From an uncultured Clostridia bacterium (lineage in GTDB: Bacteria; Bacillota; Clostridia; Christensenellales; Aristaeellaceae), in NCBI GenBank assembly GCA_934663625.1, contig CAKUKP010000045.1:1-24548 (forward strand): a stretch of 24,548 bases of DNA, written 5' to 3'. The notes under the pieces are model-generated. The model saw only the letters and a list, made by a program, of their open reading frames with translations. It ran no database searches and was not told the origin of the DNA. Made by a program: the position numbers and the translations under genes. The number at the start of each line of letters is the position of its first letter. The stretch's first letter is position 1. Positions 7,159 through 13,758 of the stretch are shown here, piece after piece.

Positions 7159-8186
7159 ATCTGATCGTCGGCTATCAGCTGCGATCGGATGACCGCCTGG
7201 TTCGGTGCATTCTGGATCACCGAAATGCGATCGGCGAGGTGTATTTCGCATGGCCGGGCGTGGCAAACGGGCGATCTACGATCGGCCGCCGGATCGATCT
7301 TGCGCCGTGGGCGGCGCTCGATCGCCAGCGCTCGGAGCTTCAGCGCATCGCGGAAGCGGGCGTTCGGCTGAACCTTCTGTTGAACGCGAACTGCTATGGC
7401 GCGGCGAGCCTTGCGCGCGGCTTCTATTCGGAAATCGGCGATCTGATCGATCAGCTCGATGGCGAAATGGGGCTGCATTCCATCACCACCGCATCGCCCA
7501 TCATCGCGCGCTTTGTGAAGCAGAATTTTCCGGCGCTGGAAGTGCGCGCCTCGGTCAATATGGAAATCGGCACGCGCGAAGGCGTGGAATATCTGGCGAA
7601 CGTCATGGACGGCTTCTATGTGAAGCGTGAAATGAACCGCAGCATCGATCGCGTGCGCGCGTTTTCCGAAATCTGCCGCTCGATGGGCAAGAAGGTTTAT
7701 CTGCTGGCGAACAGCGGCTGTTTGAATTATTGTTCCGCGCGCAGCTTTCATGATAATCTGGTCAGCCACGAAAGCGAACTGATGCGGATGGACAACGCCT
7801 ATGATTTCCACGGAATCTGCCGCGAATTTCTGGCGGACGACGATCATCGAAGGCGCATTATTCAGATTTCCAACTGGATTCGCCCGCAGGATCTGAAGCG
7901 TTATGAAGGGCTTGTGGACGGCGCGAAGCTGGCGACGCGCGTCAGCGAAAATCCGGAAATGATCATTTCCGCCTATGCAAGCGGGCGCTTTTCCGGCAAT
8001 ATGCTTTCGCTGACCGAACCGGATTTCAGCGCGCTGTACCGGCCGAGCGTGCTTGCGGCGGATCGTTTCCCGACGGATTACTTTGAAAAAACATCAACCT
8101 GCGATCGAAACTGCGCGCAATGCGGCTATTGTCTGCGCGCGTTCGACGCAGCCGAAGAAAAACTGACCGACAATGTATTGTTCTGA
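7155..8186 (+). CDS. Peptidase-U32-like (UbiU/UbiV/YhbU-type) cysteine-rich protein
   Basis: This 343-aa cytoplasmic protein has a TIM-barrel-like pattern of the U32 group: LNLLLNANCYG, VRASVNMEIGT, VMDGFYVKREMNRSID and VYLLANSGCLNYC. Characterised members (UbiU/UbiV, RlhA, TrhP) are mostly not proteases but O2-independent hydroxylation factors, several with a 4Fe-4S cluster. Candidate ligands here are Cys80, Cys189, Cys193 and a C-terminal set Cys316-x3-Cys320-x2-Cys323-x2-Cys326, so one or two Fe-S clusters are likely. It overlaps the permease gene by 4 bp and is followed after 23 bp by the first QueG-like gene. I infer that it acts on the imported compound. The family call rests on motif pattern, not alignment; a different Fe-S TIM-barrel family is possible. 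Confidence 0.65.
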   Translation: MNLIVGYQLRSDDRLVRCILDHRNAIGEVYFAWPGVANGRSTIGRRIDLAPWAALDRQRSELQRIAEAGVRLNLLLNANCYGAASLARGFYSEIGDLIDQLDGEMGLHSITTASPIIARFVKQNFPALEVRASVNMEIGTREGVEYLANVMDGFYVKREMNRSIDRVRAFSEICRSMGKKVYLLANSGCLNYCSARSFHDNLVSHESELMRMDNAYDFHGICREFLADDDHRRRIIQISNWIRPQDLKRYEGLVDGAKLATRVSENPEMIISAYASGRFSGNMLSLTEPDFSALYRPSVLAADRFPTDYFEKTSTCDRNCAQCGYCLRAFDAAEEKLTDNVLF

Positions 8187-8209
8187 TTGCGGACAGAAAG
8201 AAGGAACCA

Positions 8210-9295
8210 ATGCTTACCAGCAAAATGATTAAAGAAGCGGCGATTGCCGCCGGAGCCGATCTTTGCGGCATCGCCCCGATGAGCCGTTTCGAGGGCGCGC
8301 CCGATGAAATGGATCCGCGGCATCTGTTTCCGGAGGCGAAATCCTGCATCGGATTTGCCTTCCGCATTCCGCGCGGCGTACAGCGCGGCATTGAAGAGGG
8401 CACGCAGTTTTATCAGTATCCATCGATGGCGTATGGCGGCATCAATGAAATCTTTGCCCCTTCGGTGATGTACCACGTGGGCAAGCTGATCGAGGACGAA
8501 GGCTACGAAGCGTTTATTTATCGCAATACCGGCGCGCGCGGCTCCGTTTCCGATATGAACGGCGCGCCCGGCAACACCATTTCGCCCGAAGAACAGATCA
8601 ACAACAACGAACACGATAAGAACAAAACCGCGCATCATCGCACGGTGCAGTACACGCGCGCGACCCGTCCGGAAAACACCGCGCCCGATCTGCAATTCCA
8701 TTTCCGTCTGGCGGCGGTCGCCTGCGGTCTGGGTGAAATCGGCTGGAGCAAGATGCTGCTCACGCCCGAATTCGGCCCGCTGCAGCGTTTGGCGTTCATC
8801 TTTACCGACGCTGAACTGGAATATGATGAAATGTATTCCGGAAAGCCGCTGTGCCGCCGCTGCGGTGCGTGCGTGCGCCAGTGCCCCGGCAACTGCATTC
8901 CCAAAATCGGCGATGAACCGAAAACGATTCGTATCAATCTCGCCGGTAAGGAAATCGAATGGGCGGATATCGATATGTGGCGCTGCTATGCGTTCTATAC
9001 GCATGCGGGGCGTTATTACAACCCCTTCGTTCCGAAATCCGTATGGGATGAAAACAAGGATGGCGCGCTGGATCTGATGGAGGGAAAGAGCCAGATCGCG
9101 GATGAAACCGACGTTGTTCGGATTTATACGGCGTTGGAAAGTTATTTCCCAACCTGGGTCGGTTACAACATGGCGAAATGCGGCGGCTGCATCCGCGGCT
9201 GCGTAAGCATGCTGGAAGCCAAGGGCGGCTGTATGGAGGATCGCTTCCGCACGAAGCTTCGTCGCACCGGTAAGGCATGGAAGATGGATCGCTGA
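8210..9295 (+). CDS. QueG-like Fe-S protein 1 of three
   Basis: This 361-aa protein is related to epoxyqueuosine reductase (QueG) and, more distantly, reductive dehalogenases. The N-terminal half has the QueG-type substrate/cofactor fold (GADLCGIAPMSRFEGAP, FPEAKSCIGFAFRIPRG). A double-cluster ferredoxin part follows with Cys215-x2-Cys218-x2-Cys221-x3-Cys225-Pro, Cys259 (as in the QueG RRCISYL position) and Cys324-x2-Cys327-x3-Cys331. QueG enzymes use cobalamin and two 4Fe-4S clusters; cobalamin here is inference. It lacks the C-terminal HEAT repeats of long QueG and any Tat signal. Start 8210 is chosen for AGAAGGA just upstream and because homology begins at MIKEAAIAAGADLCG; the open frame starts 90 bases earlier inside the U32-like gene. 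It carries an insertion (about 120-160, rich in Asn/Glu/Lys) absent from the next two copies. Confidence 0.75.
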   Translation: MLTSKMIKEAAIAAGADLCGIAPMSRFEGAPDEMDPRHLFPEAKSCIGFAFRIPRGVQRGIEEGTQFYQYPSMAYGGINEIFAPSVMYHVGKLIEDEGYEAFIYRNTGARGSVSDMNGAPGNTISPEEQINNNEHDKNKTAHHRTVQYTRATRPENTAPDLQFHFRLAAVACGLGEIGWSKMLLTPEFGPLQRLAFIFTDAELEYDEMYSGKPLCRRCGACVRQCPGNCIPKIGDEPKTIRINLAGKEIEWADIDMWRCYAFYTHAGRYYNPFVPKSVWDENKDGALDLMEGKSQIADETDVVRIYTALESYFPTWVGYNMAKCGGCIRGCVSMLEAKGGCMEDRFRTKLRRTGKAWKMDR

Positions 9296-9318
9296 TAACG
9301 TGTAAGGGGGAATATCGT

Positions 9319-10233
9319 GTGCTGACGAAAGAAATGATCAAACAGCGCGCCCTGGAACTGGGCGCGGATCTGTGCGGAATCGGCGATATCGCGGGCTTTC
9401 AGAACAGCCCGATGCAGCGCGATCCGAAGCAGATTCTGCCCGATGCAAAATGCGTGATCGGATTCGGCTTTCGCGTTCCGAAAATGCTGTATGAACAGAT
9501 GCATCGTGGCATACAGTATTACAATTATACATCGATGGGCGTAAAATACATCGATGAAGAATTTGTGCAGATGTTTCTGCTGCGCATGGCGGCGATGATC
9601 GAAAATGATGGCTGGGACGCGTGCGTGCAGCGCAATACTTCGAATATCCGCATCAAGGGCGATAAGACCCAGAATCCGGAATTGTTCGATACCTATGAAC
9701 TGAAATTTGCCGAAGCGATCGCGCCGGATAAGCCCACGCCGGATGTGATTCTGGATTTTGCGCACGCCGCGCAGGTGTGCGGTTTGGGCAGCGTTTCGGT
9801 AAAGGGCAATGTGCTTACGCCCCAATTCGGCCCCTACGTGCGCTTTGCGTTCATCATTACCGATCTGCCGCTGGAATGCGATGCGCCGTTTGCAGCCAAT
9901 CTGTGCGATGGCTGCATGGAATGCGCGAAGGCGTGTCCGGGGCACGCGGTCAGCGATGCGGGTCTGGATAGCTGGACGTGCAGCGTGTACTATCGCGGCG
10001 GCCACAAATCCAATCCGTACATCACGGATCAGACGCTGAAGGATAATCCAGATCGGGAAGCGATTCTGGCGGGCGATATGCGCTTCAGCGCGGAATCCGC
10101 CCGCGCGGTCTACCGGCAATTGGATTTTCTGCCGTACACGGTAAACGGCTATGTGGGCTGTCTGTGCGGCAAGGCGTGCGATTACGTGTGCTATCATCAT
10201 CTGGAAAGGAGAGGTAAGCTGTGCAGGAAATGA
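9319..10233 (+). CDS. QueG-like Fe-S protein 2 of three
   Basis: This 304-aa paralogue of the preceding protein shares MIKxxAxxxGADLCGI at the N-terminus and the ferredoxin block Cys196-x2-Cys199-x2-Cys202-x3-Cys206-Pro, then Cys221. The C-terminal cluster is spelled differently: Cys281-x-Cys283-x3-Cys287-x3-Cys291 in the block CLCGKACDYVC. The start is a GTG at 9319 with AGGGGG 8 bases upstream; no ATG fits the homology start. It begins 23 bp after copy 1 and overlaps copy 3 by 13 bp, so all three are made together. The three may form a complex or handle successive reductions. Function unproven. Confidence 0.75.
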   Translation: MLTKEMIKQRALELGADLCGIGDIAGFQNSPMQRDPKQILPDAKCVIGFGFRVPKMLYEQMHRGIQYYNYTSMGVKYIDEEFVQMFLLRMAAMIENDGWDACVQRNTSNIRIKGDKTQNPELFDTYELKFAEAIAPDKPTPDVILDFAHAAQVCGLGSVSVKGNVLTPQFGPYVRFAFIITDLPLECDAPFAANLCDGCMECAKACPGHAVSDAGLDSWTCSVYYRGGHKSNPYITDQTLKDNPDREAILAGDMRFSAESARAVYRQLDFLPYTVNGYVGCLCGKACDYVCYHHLERRGKLCRK

Positions 10234-11162
10234 ATTTGCGCGATCGGATCATTCAAACGGCGAAACAGTTTGAAGCGGATATCGTATGCTTCGGCGGCGC
10301 GGATCGCTTTCAGGGAACGCGGGTAATGGAAATCTTCCCCGAAACGAAAACGGTGATCTGCATGGCGTTCCGCGTGCTGCGCGGCGTGTATCGCGGGATC
10401 GAGGAAGGCTCCACCTATTATCAGTATTGCACCAACGGCGTGGAAATCATGAATGAAACCGTGATGCCGCGCGCGATGCTGCGCGTGTGCGCGGCGCTGG
10501 AGGACGCGGGCTATCTCGCGCTGCCGCAGAGGAAGTATCCCTGCGTTCTGGAATCGGAAAGCGGGCACAACTGCGAAGTGGATTATGAAGAAGAATACCG
10601 CGGCCGGTTTACGGAACTTGCCATGGATTTTGAGGATGCGGCGGTGCGCTGCGGCCTTGGTGAAATCGGTCTGGACGGCGTGGTGCTGACAAAGCAGTTC
10701 GGCCCCATGCAGCGCTATTGCTTCGTGCTGACGGACGCTGAATTGGAAGAAACGCCCATCTGTACCGAAAAGCTGTGCGACGGCTGCCGCGAATGCGTGC
10801 GCGCCTGTCCCGGCCACGCAATTTCGGAGGACGGCAAATGCGATGTATGGCAGTGCGGCGCGTATTATCGCGGCGCGTGCCGCGCGAAGAATCCCTTCAT
10901 GCCCGCGGACGCTTTTGCGGATATTCCGCATCGCGAGGAAATCATGCGCGGCGAATACCATTTAAGCCCCGATGAGAGCATCGAGGTCATGAAGGAATGC
11001 TATTTCTATCCGCCGATCAAGCAGGGCTATGTATCCTCGATCTGCGGGCGCGCCTGCGATATGGCGTGCTATATGCATCTGGAAAAGGAAAACCGCCTGC
11101 AGCGCCATTTCAAGCAGACGTTCCGCCAGCGCGCCGATTGGCGTCTGGACGAAGGCGAATAA
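10221..11162 (+). CDS. QueG-like Fe-S protein 3 of three
   Basis: This 313-aa third paralogue has the cluster block Cys186-x2-Cys189-x2-Cys192-x3-Cys196-Pro plus an extra Cys181, and the C-terminal block Cys275-x3-Cys279-x3-Cys283, followed by YMHLEKE as in copy 2 (YHHLERR). Copies 2 and 3 are closer to each other than to copy 1. In the N-terminal motif copies 1 and 2 have GADLCGI, while this one has EADIVCFGGADRF, so its substrate or cofactor pocket may differ. The GTG start at 10221 has AAGGAGAGG 6 bases upstream; an in-frame ATG at 10230 is badly spaced. Last gene of the unit, 21 bp before a strong terminator. Confidence 0.75.
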   Translation: MQEMNLRDRIIQTAKQFEADIVCFGGADRFQGTRVMEIFPETKTVICMAFRVLRGVYRGIEEGSTYYQYCTNGVEIMNETVMPRAMLRVCAALEDAGYLALPQRKYPCVLESESGHNCEVDYEEEYRGRFTELAMDFEDAAVRCGLGEIGLDGVVLTKQFGPMQRYCFVLTDAELEETPICTEKLCDGCRECVRACPGHAISEDGKCDVWQCGAYYRGACRAKNPFMPADAFADIPHREEIMRGEYHLSPDESIEVMKECYFYPPIKQGYVSSICGRACDMACYMHLEKENRLQRHFKQTFRQRADWRLDEGE

Positions 11163-11183
11163 ACGGTTTAAACAGCGCTGTGA

Positions 11184-11220
11184 AAGGATTCAGGGCGAAA
11201 TTGCCCTGAATCCTTTTATA
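11184..11220 (+). terminator. Intrinsic terminator of the importer/U32/QueG-like unit
   Basis: A perfect 14-bp stem (11184-11197 with 11204-11217) with loop GAAATT is followed by TTTTATATAT. Textbook rho-independent form; it marks the end of the seven-gene unit. Confidence 0.93.
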
Positions 11221-11250
11221 TATCGAAAATATCGAAAAACGTTTCCGAAA
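11221..11250 (+). promoter_or_regulatory. Tandem repeat and small palindrome upstream of the LacI gene
   Basis: TATCGAAAA occurs twice head to tail (11221-11229, 11230-11238) and runs into AAACGTTT (11237-11244), a palindrome with the central CG common in LacI-family operators. It lies about 35 bp upstream of the LacI promoter and may be an autoregulatory site. Confidence 0.3.
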
Positions 11251-11277
11251 ATGCGGCGGCAAACGCAAATGCGGTGG

Positions 11278-11306
11278 TTGCGAAACGATGCAAAACATGC
11301 TATCCT
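11278..11306 (+). promoter_or_regulatory. Promoter of the LacI-family gene
   Basis: TTGCGA (11278-11283), a 17-bp spacer and TATCCT (11301-11306) give a good sigma-A match, with a leader of about 43 nt to the ATG at 11357. Confidence 0.65.
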
Positions 11307-11356
11307 GTATACAAAACCTCAAGCTGCGGTTCAGAACCTTGCAGGAGAATCATGCC

Positions 11357-12352
11357 ATGACCAACATCTATGATATTGCCAAACGCGCGCAGGTGAGCGC
11401 GTCCACGGTGTCCCGCGTGCTGAACAATACCGCGCCCATCGGCGAAGAAACGCGGCGCAGGGTGCTGATGATCGCGAAGGAGTTGGGCTATCAGAAGCGC
11501 CCCTATGCGTCCGCATCGAATCCCGCGCGCATGTCCAATATCGCGGGCGTGATCATCCCCGATATGAAATCCGATTCCTATACCAGCCTTATGCATAACC
11601 TGAACGAGCGCTTCAAGCAGAAGGGCTTTTCCACGCTGTTTGCCGCCACGAATTTCGATCAGGATGAAACCATCCGCGCGGTGGAAAACATGTCGAAGAT
11701 TCACGTGCGCTGCCTGTTGGTGGTGATCGATGATACCGAAACCATATCGCAGAAGCTGATCGAATCGGTGCAGACCACGATGCTGCCGGTGATGTTTATC
11801 ACATCGAAATATCTGTCCGATGTGGATGTGGATTGCATCTATCTGGATGAATCGTGGGGGAATACCATCGCCGTGGAGCATCTGCTGCATCGCGGCTACC
11901 GGCGAATCGGCTTCATCGGGGAGCCGAATACGCAGAACCGGCTGGATTTCTTTCTGGAAATCATGCGCAGGCACGGAATCGAGGTCAACCCCGATTTCAT
12001 CCACGTTGGTCCGGAGCGCGGCGAGGACGGCGGCTATAAGCGGATGCGCGAAATTTTGAACCTGCCCGAAATTCCAGATGCGATCTACGCGAGCTACGAT
12101 CAGATGGCGATCGGCGCGATTCACGCGCTTCAGGAATCGGGGCTGCGCGTACCGCAGGATGTGGCGGTCATCGGCTTTGATGATATCCCCATCGCGCGCT
12201 ATATCTGCGGCGGGATAACCACGGTGCGCACGTCGTTTGACGATATGGCGGCGATCGTCGTTCGGATACTGACCCACCGCCTGCAGCATCCGGAGGGACA
12301 GATTCAGCAGGTTGCCGTCAAGCCCACGCTGGTGGTGCGCGCAACCACGTAA
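11357..12352 (+). CDS. LacI-family transcriptional regulator
   Basis: This 331-aa protein starts with the canonical LacI helix-turn-helix, IYDIAKRAQVSASTVSRVLN (residues 4-23), then a hinge helix region and a periplasmic-binding-like effector domain (about 60-331) with IAGVIIPDMKSDSYT, HLLHRGYRRIGFIGEP, PDAIYASYDQMAIGAIHAL and VAVIGFDDIPIARY. Start 11357 has AGGAG upstream at normal spacing and places the helix-turn-helix at the N-terminus; the open frame begins 69 bases earlier without support. It stands between the two importer units with its own promoter and probably represses the monosaccharide importer that follows. Effector unknown, presumably a sugar. Confidence 0.95.
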   Translation: MTNIYDIAKRAQVSASTVSRVLNNTAPIGEETRRRVLMIAKELGYQKRPYASASNPARMSNIAGVIIPDMKSDSYTSLMHNLNERFKQKGFSTLFAATNFDQDETIRAVENMSKIHVRCLLVVIDDTETISQKLIESVQTTMLPVMFITSKYLSDVDVDCIYLDESWGNTIAVEHLLHRGYRRIGFIGEPNTQNRLDFFLEIMRRHGIEVNPDFIHVGPERGEDGGYKRMREILNLPEIPDAIYASYDQMAIGAIHALQESGLRVPQDVAVIGFDDIPIARYICGGITTVRTSFDDMAAIVVRILTHRLQHPEGQIQQVAVKPTLVVRATT

Positions 12353-12413
12353 TGCATTTTCCACTTTCAACGCTTTCCCATCGATAGAATTTGTCAATTT
12401 ACATCGAAAATGA

Positions 12414-12451
12414 AATGTTGCATTGAAATATCTGGATTTCAATGCAACATT
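12414..12451 (+). promoter_or_regulatory. Perfect 16-bp inverted repeat upstream of the second importer
   Basis: The left arm (12414-12429, core TTGCATTGAAA) and right arm (12436-12451, core TTTCAATGCAA) are exact reverse complements separated by 6 bp. A further half copy ATGTTGC follows at 12458. There is no T run, so it is a poor terminator for the LacI gene. Its place just before the promoter hexamers favours an operator for the LacI-family regulator or another dimer. The rest of 12353-12559 shows nothing else recognisable. Confidence 0.6.
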
Positions 12452-12454
12452 ATA

Positions 12455-12484
12455 TTGATGTTGCGTTCTTTTTCATGTTATATT
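12455..12484 (+). promoter_or_regulatory. Promoter of the ChvE/GguAB-type importer
   Basis: TTGATG (12455-12460), an 18-bp spacer and TATATT (12479-12484) are followed by a leader of about 70 nt. The large inverted repeat ends 3 bp upstream of the -35 box. Confidence 0.5.
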
Positions 12485-12559
12485 GCATCCAGAAGGAATT
12501 GCGTAGCGTGCCGCACGGCAGAACGCAGTTTCCGAAAATAGAATTTGGAGGTAATACCC

Positions 12560-13666
12560 ATGAAGAAGCTTATGGCAATCGTACTGGTAGCTGCAGTGCT
12601 GCTCTCCGTCGGCGTCTGCGCGCTCGCGGAAAGCGCCAAAATCAGCGATGACGCGCTGATCGGCATCGTGCTCCCGACCAAGGAAGAATCCAGATGGCTC
12701 AACGACCAGAAGTATTTCGAACAGTATTTCCAGGATGTGAACTATGAAATCCTGTTCAGCCAGAACAATTCCGCAACGGAAAAGACCAACGTTGAAACGC
12801 TGATCAGCCGCGGCGCGGAAGTGATCGTGCTCTGCGCGTATGATGCGGCCGCCGCAGCTGCCGCCGTCAACACCGCGAAGGATGAAGGCATCGTCGTCAT
12901 TTCCTACGATCGTCTGATCATGGATACACCCAATCTGGATTACTATGTCACCTTCGACAGCTGCTCCGTCGGCAAGGCGCAGGCGGATTATCTGATCGAA
13001 CAGGCGGTGGGCAAGCAGGGCGTGAACCTGTATATGTATTCCGGCGCGCTGACCGACAACAATTCCGTACTGTTCTTTGAGGGCGCATGGAAGGCGCTGC
13101 AGCCCTACATCGCGGATGGCACCTTCGTGGTTCGCAACTGCGAAAAGGCGGTAGAATTCAAGGATAAGAACGAACTGACCCGCGACGAAATGATTTCGAT
13201 CATGCAGACCATCGATACCGAATGGAATATGGCGACCTGCAAGGCGCTGGCGGAGGCGCATCTGACCGCCGCGGGCGCGGACGCCAAGGGCGATGTATTC
13301 GTGCTGGGACCGGCGGATGACGATTGCTGCCGCGCGCTGTCCGATGCGTTCCGTGCGGACGCGGACGTGACCGCGCTGACCATCACCGGTGCGGACGGCG
13401 TGGAAGCTTCCGTGCAGTACATCATCGATGGCAAGCAGTCCATGACCGTTTACAAGGATACCCAGGCGCTGGTCAAGGGCACGCTGGCGATCGTGGAAGC
13501 GCTGAAGAAGGGCGAAGTTCCGGCGACCGATACCACCTACAACAATGGCGCGATGGATGTTCCCACCATTCAGGCGGAGGTCGTAACCGTAACCGCGGAT
13601 AACATCGCCGAGGTGTTCTTTGCGGCGGGCGTGTATGATGGATCCAAGTTCACCGGCTGGAACTGA
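12560..13666 (+). CDS. ChvE-type multiple-monosaccharide binding protein
   Basis: This 368-aa extracytoplasmic binding protein resembles ChvE/XylF, the capture subunit of the GguAB (MmsAB) monosaccharide importer. Its signal peptide (1-23) ends CALA-E; Cys20 follows VGV, a poor lipobox, so release by signal peptidase I is more likely. Family pattern: IGIVLPTKEESRWLNDQKYF near the N-terminus, VIVLCAYDAAAAAAAVNTAK, VVISYDRLIMDT and the ChvE-like VTFDSCSVGKAQADYL. Start 12560 has GGAGG 8 bases upstream; an in-frame upstream start at 12545 overlaps that site. The downstream ATPase and permease are of the matching GguA/GguB type, which supports aldose or aldose-like cargo. Confidence 0.92.
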   Translation: MKKLMAIVLVAAVLLSVGVCALAESAKISDDALIGIVLPTKEESRWLNDQKYFEQYFQDVNYEILFSQNNSATEKTNVETLISRGAEVIVLCAYDAAAAAAAVNTAKDEGIVVISYDRLIMDTPNLDYYVTFDSCSVGKAQADYLIEQAVGKQGVNLYMYSGALTDNNSVLFFEGAWKALQPYIADGTFVVRNCEKAVEFKDKNELTRDEMISIMQTIDTEWNMATCKALAEAHLTAAGADAKGDVFVLGPADDDCCRALSDAFRADADVTALTITGADGVEASVQYIIDGKQSMTVYKDTQALVKGTLAIVEALKKGEVPATDTTYNNGAMDVPTIQAEVVTVTADNIAEVFFAAGVYDGSKFTGWN

Positions 13667-13697
13667 TTCAAATCCACAACCACAATTGAATGCAATG

Positions 13698-13726
13698 GAA
13701 ATGAGCGGTCTGGTATCGCTCATTTC
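13698..13726 (+). terminator. Stem-loop between binding-protein and ATPase genes of importer 2
   Basis: A perfect 10-bp stem (13698-13707 with 13717-13726) surrounds a 9-nt loop, without a T run behind it. It occupies the same position as the stem-loop of the first importer and probably sets a higher level of binding-protein mRNA. Confidence 0.6.
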
Positions 13727-13758
13727 TATTCAGGAATGATGAAAGCAGGGGTGCTGCA

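Noticed and set aside
7155..8186. Secreted collagenase-type protease, as U32 proteins are often labelled
   Set aside because: There is no signal peptide, and characterised Cys-bearing U32 proteins are cytoplasmic hydroxylation factors.
8210..11162. True reductive dehalogenases
   Set aside because: No Tat signal, no small membrane-anchor gene, shorter length, and the motifs resemble QueG more than RdhA.
11221..11238. CRISPR-like or satellite repeat
   Set aside because: Only two copies of a 9-bp unit with no spacers.
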